Below the pieces are notes generated by a model. The model had not been told where the DNA came from, ran no database searches, and saw only the letters and a program-made list of their open reading frames with translations. Below, one piece after another: positions 1 through 8,482 of a stretch of 31,523 nt of DNA; position 1 is the stretch's first letter, and each line of letters starts with the position of its first letter. The stretch lies in contig JBEBSD010000069.1 of NCBI GenBank assembly GCA_040394475.1, forward strand, positions 1 through 31,523, given 5' to 3'. Origin of the DNA: JBEBSD01 sp040394475. GTDB lineage: Bacteria > Bacteroidota > Bacteroidia > Cytophagales > Spirosomataceae. Both the position numbers and the translations under genes were made by a program.

Positions 1-2
1 TT

Positions 3-77
3 GCCAACGACCCGGAAGCAGACACGATGCTGAGCCGTCCGAGCCGCCCACCGTATGTAGTGCCTGATCAGGTTTAA
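3..77 (+). CDS. 3' end of an upstream gene (partial)
   Basis: An open frame enters from the left edge and stops with TAA at 75-77. It encodes 24 residues ending SRPSRPPYVVPDQV. A strong GC hairpin follows 24 bp later, as expected for a real gene end. The tail is faintly reminiscent of C-termini of Gfo/Idh/MocA oxidoreductases, but this is too short to assign and is a guess only. Confidence 0.4.
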   Translation, partial: ANDPEADTMLSRPSRPPYVVPDQV

Positions 78-98
78 CCTAACCGCAACTTCAAAGAC

Positions 99-541
99 TT
101 ACCCGCCCCGGCTTATTTGCGCGGGGCGGGTATCGCGCGCATAAGATGAAGGGGTACTGCCGGACAATTTCAAGCTTTTACATTGGGGGCATCCTGTATG
201 ACCGCGCATATGATTTCTGGGCTCCTGAAAAAAAGACATTCCGTGTTCTCGGCACAGAATCGGGATCTTCTCCCCAAATGGTGGAAGCTCGTCAAAAAAA
301 GAATAGTCGTATTGAGTGCCCCAGTGATAGCTGGAACGCTCAACAAACTCTGCCTTCGTTAGTTTTTGAGAATCAAAATAGCATTTGGCACAATCCACAC
401 CGCCTTTATGGGCGAGAGGGGTTATTTTAAATGAGCCGTGAGAGGAACAGACTACGGTTACTTTAGTAGAGGTACCTATTATCTGTTTCCGTGAATGGCT
501 TTGAACTCAGACAAAATCTCATCAAGTGTCTTCTTCGGCAT
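99..541 (-). pseudogene. DUF723-like zinc-ribbon repeat protein, decayed
   Basis: The minus strand starts at ATG 541 (MPKKTLDEILSEFKAIHGNR), hits stops near 480, and resumes in another frame as KVTVVCSSHGSF, GGVDCAKC, then YDYSF, ILCREHGMSFF and GHTGCPQCKS. The pattern A..H...YDYS...V.I.C..HG.F.....H..G..GC..C occurs about twice. It is typical of the DUF723 family, cysteine-pair modules often found near homing or restriction-type nucleases. The break removes roughly the expected YDYS segment of the first repeat, so this is a deletion with frameshift rather than an intact gene. Residues after CPQCKS (below about 175) run into the terminator and are probably not native. The start overlaps the stop of the preceding minus-strand gene (TAATG), indicating an operon. 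Family recognition is good; no function can be given. Confidence 0.6.
101..131 (+). terminator. GC-rich hairpin terminator
   Basis: ACCCGCCCCG at 101-110 pairs perfectly with CGGGGCGGGT at 122-131 around an 11-nt loop. There is no long T tract behind it. The position just after the stop at 77 fits a terminator of the left-edge gene. It also marks where the decayed minus-strand genes end, so it may act in both directions. Confidence 0.6.
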
Positions 542-1071
542 TACGCTCCAAATATTATAGTATTGGTTTGGTCAACTATATTAGAACGTAAATCTATCCA
601 GATGTTATTGAAGTTAATAATCTTTTTAAGACCATTAAAGATTTTGATTTCATGTGTTTTGGCATCAGTCAGCTTTATCTATAATCTAAGTACCGTATGT
701 AGCTTGACTGCTTTTTCTGGCTTCGATGGCAACTCCAATTGAAGACCTTCAGAAAGAATTGGATGATACTGGTGCCAACTAAGGAGATCTTTCTCCTGAA
801 TCTGAATAATCTTGATCTGGAAAATTTATGAGAGTCGCATAGGTCCTCCAACAGCATAAAATACGCTACTTTAAATAATTCCTTGGCTCGGGCTTTTTTG
901 ATATACGACAGGCCGGATTTACAATAAATACGGTTAACTCCCAAGTAGGACAGGTTTCCCGTCGTACGAGTTTATGCAACTGCTCAAGCCGTCTTTTTGC
1001 GATAATTTATCGCTGAGCCATCGCTGCATTTCATTTTCAGTTGTGAAAAAATCTCTTTTCAAAGTGAACAT
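541..1071 (-). pseudogene. unrecognised small gene with frameshifts and a stop
   Basis: The minus-strand ATG at 1071 lies 7 nt after the stop of the large upstream gene. Coding-like sequence then runs through three frames: FTTENEMQRWLSDKLSQKDG (frame 1), KSGLSYIKKARAKELFKVAY (frame 2, about 830-925), and EKDLLSWHQYHPILSEGLQL continuing to NTIIFGA (frame 3, to TAA at 543-541). Frame 3 has one in-frame TAG at 681-679. If repaired, the product would be about 170 residues, probably a small soluble protein. I do not recognise the family. It sits between a nuclease-like gene and a DUF723-like gene, all on the minus strand with near-zero spacing, so the three were once one operon. The multiple lesions make sequencing error an unlikely sole explanation. 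Confidence 0.5.
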
Positions 1072-1078
1072 GTTGTTT

Positions 1079-2829
1079 TTAGATTGTGATTGAGCTTGGT
1101 GTAACTCTGTTTCCCGGTACCTTAACCACCACGATGCCACGAAGACCAGGGTCAGAGATAGCTGATGTAATTTCCAGTTTTACGTTACTTTCCAGTGAGC
1201 CTATCCCTTTGGATTTTGGCAAAAGATCCAACACTAAGAGAATACCGACTTTTGCTGTGGTATTCTGATATTCTTTTGCCTGACCTAAGTACTTTTCTCT
1301 CAGTGCTTCAAATGAAGTATCTCTTAATTCACGTTTAACTTCCGTACAAAAACTAAAAGACAAAAACTCGAAATGAACATCTGCGCGGCCTCCCGCTATA
1401 TCGGTCTGTTCAACTCTACATTTACCCTTTAAACAGAAAGGCTCCATATATTCGAAATAGTCATTTTGGAGTACTCCCTCCAGGGGTAAATTCTTATTTT
1501 CGAACAGATACTTCGCCTTAACGTGATGGGTACCCATATTGTCCATTCGTAACTCAAGAAATTTTAGGGTATAGAACAGTATAGAATCGAATTCCTTTTT
1601 GATTTCCGGAATGTTATAGCTTTCTATTGATTTCAGGCTAGCCACCAATTCATTGAATATTTTTTGGAGGATTAATGAAACATTGGTTGTTTGATCGGCT
1701 CGATATGCAGAAGCGAACTCCTCAAATTCAGTCCGAGCAACAGGACTCAAAAAGGCGGCTGATGGGACAGCATCAGTCAATAGGCTAAGTACTGCCCCAT
1801 CGGCTTTTCCCGGAGTTGAGGTGGATTTGAATTTTTCGATCTCGTCCCGTAGGTTCTGCGCTACCGGTATTATTTCAGGATTTCTATTTCGGTTGATCCA
1901 TTGTTCTAGTAGATACACCTGCATGGGCTGTTCAATGAAGTGCGCATGTATGACCGGCCGTATCAATAATTCAAGGCTGCCGTTGGCGTCTTGTTTGAAG
2001 ATCGACCGACTACAATCATATATTCTAAGCAGATAGTCTTCTATAACTACAATGGGCTCAAGCCATGCGGGAGATGTGACATGTCCTAGTAAAGACGTCA
2101 GGTAATCTGCCAATTCATACCAGTGGAAGATTTCGGTTTCACGCAGATTTACCCAACTTATTTGCATGGTATAATTATCCCAGGCAACGTACATAGTAAG
2201 GGATTGCTTGAATTGTTGCAGATGCATTTGCAGTTCGTTGCTTTCCGCGCCATCGATGAAGCCTTTCAGGATAAGAATTGCTGATGAGTAGACACCTGCG
2301 TCACGCCGATCATAGTCAGCTGCAGTTACAAAGTATGGCAAGGCAGCGTCAAAATTTTGAATAGCTTGGGTTTGAGAGCCTGAATTAAGGGCTTTTGTAA
2401 GAAAACACATTCCTAGTTCGAATAGTGCATCATCCTCGCCGACCCTTGCATCCACGTACTCCGCAAGTTTGCCAACAAGGTCTTCTATTTGGAAAGATGA
2501 ATAGCCAACACCAGTGATCTTCGAAACGTATCTTAAATAGTCGGATTCCTCGTTTACGTCAATTTCTATGAGGTAACTGAGCAATTTGAACTTTTTTGAT
2601 TTATTTCTTACAGCAATTTCAAAGGCAGCAAGTAACCACGAACCATTGACAGGTTTGTGTCGTCCGCTGCTCGTTTCAGCAAAACGTCGAAAGTATAGTC
2701 CAGTTCTTGGGGCCAAGAGCAAAGTAGTTGTACGGCATTCCTGATGGCGATGGGATCATTATTAGCGGCAAAGCATTTGACGACAAGGTTCTCAACTAGA
2801 TCGCTTTCGGCTTTGGTAGAGGGTGTAAA
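1079..2829 (-). pseudogene. large protein with C-terminal PD-(D/E)XK nuclease-like domain, 5' disrupted
   Basis: The longest open piece (about 2722 to 1079) gives 547 residues. The first 26 or so are out of frame. The native N-terminal frame runs from about 2817 (ESDLVENLVVKCFAANNDP, then FDVLLKRAADDTN) and joins the main frame near 2645 (GSWLLAAFEIAV), so there is one frameshift. The 5' end is cut by the IS256-type terminus at about 2830, where this frame meets TAG. The body is mostly helical, TPR/HEAT-like in texture. Near the C-terminus GGRADVHFEF (Asp448) is followed by CTEVKRE (Glu461-x-Lys463), then YLGQAKEY and GILLVLDL. That is the D-x(n)-ExK plus hydrophobic-strand layout of PD-(D/E)XK nucleases. 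The family is not recognised. A defence or DNA-processing role is inference from the nuclease motif and the DUF723-type neighbour. It is probably non-functional now. Confidence 0.6.
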
Positions 2830-3060
2830 CTAAACTGTGTCAAGAGTTAGAATTATTAACTTTAGACATTGTTTATAAAAATGAAGGAAGAAAATGGAGA
2901 GCTCGATTACGGGCAAATGAAAGAGAAGGCGCTTCGCCAGCTTCGTAGCGGAGAGTCATTATTTGGCAGTAACGGGGCTTTTGCCCCGTTACTGAAGCAG
3001 TTTCTGGAATCAGCTTTGGAAGGAGAGTTGGACGCTCATTTGGGGCAGAATGCTCTCCTT
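2830..3060 (+). mobile_element. IS256-family element, left-end remnant
   Basis: The stretch beginning taaactgtgtcaagag at about 2830 resembles IS256-family termini. About 50 bp later it leads into the first 60 or so codons of an IS256-type transposase. Similarity ends after the DAHL motif (about 3045). The remaining three quarters or more of the transposase and the other end are absent. The remnant lies exactly where the minus-strand nuclease-like gene is cut, so the insertion was probably followed by a deletion. The right boundary is approximate. Confidence 0.7.
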
Positions 3061-3105
3061 GAAGTGCGTCATGATATCCTCGTAGACGGGGAACATTTTC
3101 ATTAG
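2881..3105 (+). pseudogene. IS256-family transposase, N-terminal fragment
   Basis: From ATG 2881 the reading is MKEENGELDYGQ, then KALRQLRSGESLFG, AFAPLLKQFLESALEGELDAHL. This is the characteristic N-terminus of IS256/mutator-type transposases. Family members are about 400 residues; here the frame ends after 74, and residues past LGQNALLEV no longer look native. The DDE catalytic residues lie in the lost part, so it cannot transpose by itself. Confidence 0.8.
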
Positions 3106-3203
3106 CCCGCTGAATTTTTACAAGTGTAATCAGTATCATGAATGGAGCGGCGATCCCTGCGTAGGAAGGTGTTTATTCAGGGATTAATCCTTTTTTTATT
3201 AAG

Positions 3204-3236
3204 TTTCCTAAAAAAAATCAGAAATTTTTTAGGAAA
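3204..3236. repeat. perfect 12-bp inverted repeat upstream of sigma gene
   Basis: TTTCCTAAAAAA at 3204-3215 pairs without mismatch with TTTTTTAGGAAA at 3225-3236, leaving a 9-nt loop. A separate 10-bp palindrome, ggattaatcc, lies at 3181-3190 and is followed by seven T. Both sit 50-105 bp before the ATG of the ECF sigma gene, between IS debris and PUL 1. They could be terminators insulating PUL 1, or operator or attenuator sites for the sigma gene; sequence alone does not decide. Confidence 0.5.
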
Positions 3237-3285
3237 TCGGTGCTTATCTGCAACCTTGAACAAAAACCGATATAACCCGGACCGA

Positions 3286-3843
3286 ATGAAGGAAACGGAT
3301 CTTACAGACGAATCTTTGGTAGACTTGCTGAAAAGCAGCGACACCGACGCTTTTGAAATCATATACGATCGATACTGGCGCCCGCTTTTTGGTTTTGTTT
3401 ATATGCAGGTAGGCTCCAAGGAAGACACCGAAAATATTCTTCAGGAGTTGATGGCGAGCCTTTGGCAAAACCGGAAGCAGTCGCAGATACGCGACCTCAG
3501 GGGGTTTCTCTTTATATCGGCACGGAATCTGACCAACATGTATTTCAGGTCTCAGATCAACCTGCGTAAATACCGGGAATATCAGCTCATGCGGGAAGTA
3601 TTCGACAATATCGATACGGACGAAATTTTTAACGAAAACCAGTTGTTGGAGGCCATCGAAAAAGCCCTCAAGCAACTACCGGATAAAACAGCTGCCATAT
3701 TCAGGATGAATAAGCTGGACGAACTTCCGGTAAAAAAAATAGCCTCCCAATTGAGGCTCTCCGACAAGGCGGTAGAATACCATATCTACAAATCGATGAA
3801 GATGATACGTCAATATCTTCACGGCTTTACTTCAGATAACTAG
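3286..3843 (+). CDS. ECF RNA polymerase sigma factor, FecI/Bacteroides-expansion type
   Basis: This 185-residue sigma-70-family factor is predicted to direct RNA polymerase to PUL 1 promoters. Region 2 covers about residues 23-90 (DAFEIIYDRYWRPLFGF, then ILQELMASLW). Region 4 covers about 122-180, with the helix-turn-helix PVKKIASQLRLSDKAVEYHI. Length is normal for the group. The frame is open back to about 3142, but the extra 48 residues are not sigma-like and would be read from the inverted repeat, so ATG 3286 (MKETDLTDES) is preferred. The cognate FecR anti-sigma gene starts 20 bp downstream, followed by an STN-type SusC. That is the standard Bacteroidota trans-envelope switch in which glycan binding releases the sigma factor. 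No Shine-Dalgarno is visible, which is usual for the phylum. Confidence 0.9.
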   Translation: MKETDLTDESLVDLLKSSDTDAFEIIYDRYWRPLFGFVYMQVGSKEDTENILQELMASLWQNRKQSQIRDLRGFLFISARNLTNMYFRSQINLRKYREYQLMREVFDNIDTDEIFNENQLLEAIEKALKQLPDKTAAIFRMNKLDELPVKKIASQLRLSDKAVEYHIYKSMKMIRQYLHGFTSDN

Positions 3844-3863
3844 CATTTTGAAACCATAGACCA

Positions 3864-4874
3864 ATGATACGGCAGAAATTTGATGAGCTTGCAGAAAAGT
3901 ACCGTGCCGGAGAAAGCTCTCCTGAGGAAAACGCTTTCGTAAAGAAATGGGCGGAACTGCACTTCAAGAGACATTCTGAGCATGCTGTTTTCGCATCAGA
4001 AGACGAAGCGCAGAAAACCAGGGAGCGGCTTTTGGGGAAAATACGGGTAACTGCGCAAATACCTGGAAAGGGAAGGCCCCTACTACGTAAAAGATGGTTT
4101 TGGGCAGGCGCTGCCGCATGCCTTATTGCGACTTTCGGCTGCGGCTTTCTTCTTTGGAATACGGAGGCAGGGAAGCCTTCCGGAACGTCGGCAATGGGGA
4201 TTGAAACCAAAAACACAGCGCCGTCCAGCCGGCAAATAACGCTCCCTGACGGCAGCACCGCGATGCTCGAACCCGGCGCCAGCCTTGTTACGGACGATCA
4301 CTACGGAAAACAGAACCGGACGGTATACCTTACCGGGGAAGCTTTTTTCGACGTGGAGCCCAATGCAAAATTGCCCTTTTTTGTATATACCGGCGAGTTG
4401 GTAACGGAAGTGCTCGGAACGAGCTTCCGCATCAGACCTGAGGGTGATAAGAAGACCATAGAAGTGTCGGTGATGACCGGTAAAGTGTCCGTATACACAG
4501 GCAGTACGGGCCGGGATAAAAAACGTATAGGCGTGATCGCCACGCCCAATCATAAGGTAATATACGATACGGAGCTGAAAATCCTCCGGAACGATCTAGT
4601 AGATAGTCCGAAAATAGTTCCCTCAGGTGCCCGGGAGCCGGATTTCCGGTTTGATGAAATCCCCTTAAAAGAGGTGCTGGCCCTTATGCAGCGTACGTAC
4701 GGCATAGAGATCGTCGTAGGCAACCCCGTATTAAACGATTGTATATTCATCGGAAACCTGAACGGGTTGGACCTTTATAAGCAACTGGACATTGTCTGCG
4801 ATGTAATCGGTGCTCGGTACGAAATCAGAGGCACTACTGTTTTTGTGACGGGTGAGAGCTGTAAAGGATATTAA
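3864..4874 (+). CDS. FecR-family anti-sigma factor (PUL 1)
   Basis: This 336-residue inner-membrane regulator pairs with the ECF sigma factor just upstream. Residues 1-75 are the cytoplasmic sigma-binding part. One membrane segment spans about 79-98. The periplasmic FecR domain covers about 123-213, with the hallmark QITLPDGS, LTGEAFFDVE and VLGTSFRIRP. The C-terminal DUF4974-like domain, about 260-330, begins FRFDEIPLKEVL. By family knowledge, the periplasmic part contacts the STN domain of the SusC receptor and transmits substrate binding to the sigma factor. Nothing appears truncated. The 200-bp gap to susC holds the structured inverted-repeat element. Confidence 0.92.
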   Translation: MIRQKFDELAEKYRAGESSPEENAFVKKWAELHFKRHSEHAVFASEDEAQKTRERLLGKIRVTAQIPGKGRPLLRKRWFWAGAAACLIATFGCGFLLWNTEAGKPSGTSAMGIETKNTAPSSRQITLPDGSTAMLEPGASLVTDDHYGKQNRTVYLTGEAFFDVEPNAKLPFFVYTGELVTEVLGTSFRIRPEGDKKTIEVSVMTGKVSVYTGSTGRDKKRIGVIATPNHKVIYDTELKILRNDLVDSPKIVPSGAREPDFRFDEIPLKEVLALMQRTYGIEIVVGNPVLNDCIFIGNLNGLDLYKQLDIVCDVIGARYEIRGTTVFVTGESCKGY

Positions 4875-4939
4875 GAAACAATTGCCAGTCTTTTTACTAA
4901 ACCCTTAAATGAGAAGAAAATGTAAGTAGTCCCCAAAAA

Positions 4940-5035
4940 GTCGGCAATGCTGTCACATTGCCGACCCGTTGTGTACACTCAAACGCCAATTTGAGTTTCA
5001 TTCATTCGGATTGTTAAATCCGAATAATTGTACAC
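4940..5035 (+). promoter_or_regulatory. structured element: hairpin plus three-way junction upstream of susC
   Basis: Four perfect helices are packed into 96 nt. Helix A: GTCGGCAATG 4940-4949 with CATTGCCGAC 4956-4965 (10 bp, 6-nt loop). Helix B (closing): GTGTAC 4971-4976 with GTACAC 5030-5035 (6 bp). Inside B, helix C: ACTCAAA 4977-4983 with TTTGAGT 4990-4996 (7 bp). Helix D: ATTCGGATT 5004-5012 with AATCCGAAT 5017-5025 (9 bp, 4-nt loop). B, C and D form a three-way junction ending 39 bp before the susC ATG. Read on the minus strand, helix A is followed by TTTTT, like a Rho-independent terminator. It could be an mRNA leader (attenuator or sensor), an operator array, or a small palindromic mobile element. 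No known riboswitch class is recognised. Confidence 0.55.
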
Positions 5036-5074
5036 CTGTTTTAGAGTTCTGCAACCTTCAAACAATGCTAAATT

Positions 5075-8000
5075 ATGAACAAAAAACTACAGATCCCATT
5101 ATGGGTTTGGAAAACTATGAAAATCTCGTTCCACCAGTTCGTCTTGCTTGCTATGTGTTGCGGGATGGCCTATGCCCATAAAATCAACGGGCAGAATGTA
5201 CTGGAAAAGAGTATTTCGCTTCATGCGGAGGGCCTTCGTTTTAAAAGAGTGCTTTCGCTGATCGAAGACCAGGCAGGTGTTCAGTTCGTCTACAGCTCCA
5301 GCGCCATCGACACCTGGCAAAGAGTAGACCTGAAAGTCTCCAATAAAAAGCTGGACCTGGTGCTGAGGGAGCTGCTTCGCCCGCTTTCAGTGGATTTCTC
5401 TGTAACAGAGAATCGGATATTACTGAAAAGTGTAGCACCGACACGAACCGATAAAAATAAACAGATTCCCCGCGATACCGACCGGCTTAAGGAAGCCCCC
5501 GATAAAACGATCCGGGGAAAAGTGACCGGGGAAAACGGTGATGCGCTGCCGGGGGTGAGTATCTTGGAGAAAGGGACACAAAGAGGGATTATCACAGACG
5601 TTAATGGGACATTTTCTATCGAGGTTTCCGGTGAGAATTCTGTTTTGGTATTTTCATTTGTAGGGTATTTAACAAAGGAAACACTTGTAGGAAACAGAAC
5701 GACCGTGAATATATCACTTGACGTTGATGAAAAAAACCTGGAGGAAGTCGTAGTGGTGGGGTACGGAACGGTTAAAAAAAGCGATCTGACAGGCTCTGTT
5801 TCCAAAATCGGAGAACAGGCGATTAAGGCTACTCCAATCGTTTCTCTTGATCGCGCCATGCAAGGGCGGGCGGCGGGCGTGCTGGTGACGCAGAATTCGG
5901 CCAGGCCGGGCGGCGGCAGCACGATACGGATCAGGGGAGCTGGGTCGGTAAATGCAAGCAATGATCCGCTGTATGTGATCGATGGCTTTCCGACAAGCGG
6001 CCTCAACTCGATCAATACGGATGATATCGAGTCGATTGAAGTGCTGAAGGACGCTTCCGCAACGGCTATCTACGGTTCGAGGGGGGCTAACGGGGTCATC
6101 CTGGTGACGACTAAACGGGGCAAATCCGGGAAACCGACGGTTACTTACGACGGGTATTACGGCATCCAGTCCGTCAGAAGGACGATTCCGATGCTGAACG
6201 CCAGGGAATATGCCGAATTTGTCAACGAAGCGCGAATTAACGGCGGCGGACAAGCGTATTTCGATGGTTCATCCCCCGAAAGGCCTTTGCCTTCATCTTT
6301 AGGGAAAGGGACCGACTGGCAGGATGAAATTTTCAGACAGGCGCCTATACAGAACCATCAGCTCTCTTTCCTGGGCGGTACGCAGCAATCGAAGTACGCC
6401 GTTTCGGCCGGGTATTACGATCAGAGCGGTATCATCATAAACTCTAATTTCAAGCGGTATACGTTGAGGGCCAACCTGGATAACGACATTTCTTCATGGC
6501 TGAAGCTGGGATTCTCCCTGCAGGGCGCCTATACCAGGGGACAAAGCGCCAGGACGGATACCGACGGCAACAGCGGAGGCTCCGTTACCAGCGCGGCGCT
6601 GAATTTTGCCCCCTTCTTCCCGGTTTACGGGCCGGACGGCAGCTACTTCAAGGATATGGGTTCGCTGAACGGCTTTACGGTCGACAATCCAGTGGCTATT
6701 GCTCGCGAGATTACCGACCAGAATCACCTGATACGTATCCTGGCCAATACCTACCTCGACTTCAGGCTTGCTAAATCACTTACATTCAGGACTACCTTCG
6801 GGGCCGATCTGCAGGGTAACAAGCGAAATTACTATGCGACGAGGAACTCCTTCATAGGGCTCAGTGCCGAAGGAACAGCGAACGTAGCTTACACCCAGAC
6901 CCTGGGCTGGCTGAACGAAAACACGCTAAACTTTCATCCTGTTTTACCTGGAAAACATACGCTAAGCGCACTGGCGGGCTATACGATCCAGGAAAACAAA
7001 GTCGAAAACGCCTCAGCCAATGCAAAGACCTTCAATAACGATTTTGCAAGCTATCACAACCTTGGAAGCGGGTCGGTACTGGTTGCCCCCAGCTCAAGTG
7101 GCTTCGAATGGACCCTGATTTCCTACATCGCCAGAGTCAACTACAGCTATGCCGACCGCTACCTGCTGACCTTGACCGCCAGAAGAGATGGGTCTTCCCG
7201 TTTCGGCCCTAACAATAAGTTCGGCTTTTTCCCTTCGGGAGCTATCGCCTGGAAAGTTCTGAATGAGCCTTTTGCCTCCGGCCAGGATTTTTTTTCCGAT
7301 CTGAAGGTAAGGGCGAGCTACGGAACTTCGGGCAACCAGGAAATCGGAAACTACCAGTACCTGTCTAATATGACCAACAGTGCCTACGTGTTTAACGGGG
7401 TGCTATACCAGGGAACTTTCATAGGCGGGCTGCCGAATCAGGACCTCCGATGGGAAAAAAGCAGCCAGCTCGATGCCGGGATAGACATGGCCTTTTTCGG
7501 GAACCGTATCCAGGTAACGGCAGACTATTACCGGAAAGTAAACTCCGACCTGCTGTTCAGCATGAGCATTCCTTCATCTTCCGGGTTTGCCACGGCGCTC
7601 CAGAATATCGGCAAAATCAGAAACAGCGGTGTCGAGCTGGCCATCAACAGCGTCAACATAGACAGGGGCGGATTTCGATGGAATACCGAATTCAATATTT
7701 CCTTTAACCGGAACAAGGTTTTAACCCTGGAAGGCCGGCAGCAGTTTACAACGGGCAACGACGCCCTGCTGTTTGGGGGCTCCTTTAACCCGATTCTCCT
7801 GGCAGTCGGCGAACCGTTGGGGAACTTTTACGGCAGGGTAATGGAGGGGATTTTCCAGAACCAGAATGAAATAGACAATTCGGCCCAGAAGACAGCCAAG
7901 CCCGGCGATATCCGGTATAAGGACGTTAACAATGACGGCGTCATCAATAATGACGACCGGGAAGTCATAGGTAATTCAAACCCTGACTTTTTTGGTGGAC

Positions 8001-8476
8001 TCAACAATACTTTCTCTTATAAAGGACTGGAACTGAATGTGTTTGTTCAGGGTAGCTATGGAAACGATCTGTTGAACTTCGGTCGTTTCGATACCCACAA
8101 CCTCGTAAGCAGCAACAATAACTCAAAGGAAGTTTTAAACCGTTGGACACCCGAAAACCCGAGCACTACCATACCCAGGGCAAACTCGGCAGGAGGTTCC
8201 CGTATCCTGTCCACCTACCAGATGGAAGACGGATCCTACCTGAGGTTCAAGAATATTTCGCTGGCTTATCACCTACCCTCGCAGATCCTGGGAAAGAGCT
8301 CCATGACAGGAGTGAAGCTGTACGTTTCGTTGCAGAACTTCATTACCCTGACGAATTACAAAGGATTCGATCCGGAAGTAAACCGCTTTGGCTCTTCGAC
8401 GATTTCGCAGGGTTTCGACTACGGGGCTTACCCGGCCGCGAAGACCATCACGTTCGGTGCAAATCTTAAATTCTAG
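5075..8476 (+). CDS. SusC/RagA-family TonB-dependent receptor with STN domain (PUL 1)
   Basis: This 1133-residue outer-membrane transporter is predicted to import oligosaccharides captured by SusD with energy from TonB. A signal peptide occupies about residues 1-34 (core MKISFHQFVLLAMCCGMAYA). An STN signalling domain follows at about 46-118, then a carboxypeptidase-like regulatory domain at about 145-222 (LPGVSILEKGTQRGI, VFSFVGYL). The conserved SusC motif EEVVVVGYGT lies at about 223-232, the plug at about 235-355, and a 22-strand-type barrel runs to the terminal aromatic residue (FGANLKF). The STN domain matches the adjacent sigma/FecR pair, so the receptor probably also reports substrate to FecR. 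Length is typical for STN-bearing SusC. The partner SusD gene starts 6 bp after the stop, so the two are co-transcribed. Confidence 0.95.
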   Translation: MNKKLQIPLWVWKTMKISFHQFVLLAMCCGMAYAHKINGQNVLEKSISLHAEGLRFKRVLSLIEDQAGVQFVYSSSAIDTWQRVDLKVSNKKLDLVLRELLRPLSVDFSVTENRILLKSVAPTRTDKNKQIPRDTDRLKEAPDKTIRGKVTGENGDALPGVSILEKGTQRGIITDVNGTFSIEVSGENSVLVFSFVGYLTKETLVGNRTTVNISLDVDEKNLEEVVVVGYGTVKKSDLTGSVSKIGEQAIKATPIVSLDRAMQGRAAGVLVTQNSARPGGGSTIRIRGAGSVNASNDPLYVIDGFPTSGLNSINTDDIESIEVLKDASATAIYGSRGANGVILVTTKRGKSGKPTVTYDGYYGIQSVRRTIPMLNAREYAEFVNEARINGGGQAYFDGSSPERPLPSSLGKGTDWQDEIFRQAPIQNHQLSFLGGTQQSKYAVSAGYYDQSGIIINSNFKRYTLRANLDNDISSWLKLGFSLQGAYTRGQSARTDTDGNSGGSVTSAALNFAPFFPVYGPDGSYFKDMGSLNGFTVDNPVAIAREITDQNHLIRILANTYLDFRLAKSLTFRTTFGADLQGNKRNYYATRNSFIGLSAEGTANVAYTQTLGWLNENTLNFHPVLPGKHTLSALAGYTIQENKVENASANAKTFNNDFASYHNLGSGSVLVAPSSSGFEWTLISYIARVNYSYADRYLLTLTARRDGSSRFGPNNKFGFFPSGAIAWKVLNEPFASGQDFFSDLKVRASYGTSGNQEIGNYQYLSNMTNSAYVFNGVLYQGTFIGGLPNQDLRWEKSSQLDAGIDMAFFGNRIQVTADYYRKVNSDLLFSMSIPSSSGFATALQNIGKIRNSGVELAINSVNIDRGGFRWNTEFNISFNRNKVLTLEGRQQFTTGNDALLFGGSFNPILLAVGEPLGNFYGRVMEGIFQNQNEIDNSAQKTAKPGDIRYKDVNNDGVINNDDREVIGNSNPDFFGGLNNTFSYKGLELNVFVQGSYGNDLLNFGRFDTHNLVSSNNNSKEVLNRWTPENPSTTIPRANSAGGSRILSTYQMEDGSYLRFKNISLAYHLPSQILGKSSMTGVKLYVSLQNFITLTNYKGFDPEVNRFGSSTISQGFDYGAYPAAKTITFGANLKF

Positions 8477-8482
8477 ATACTG

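Noticed and set aside
3142..3285. 48-codon N-terminal extension of the PUL 1 sigma factor
   Set aside because: It would be translated from a palindrome, T runs and a 12-bp inverted repeat, and has no sigma-factor similarity; ATG 3286 gives the normal family length.
5290..6015. 241-codon minus-strand open frame
   Set aside because: It lies wholly inside the STN/regulatory/plug part of susC, has Ser/Thr/Pro/Arg-rich shadow composition and no recognisable domain.
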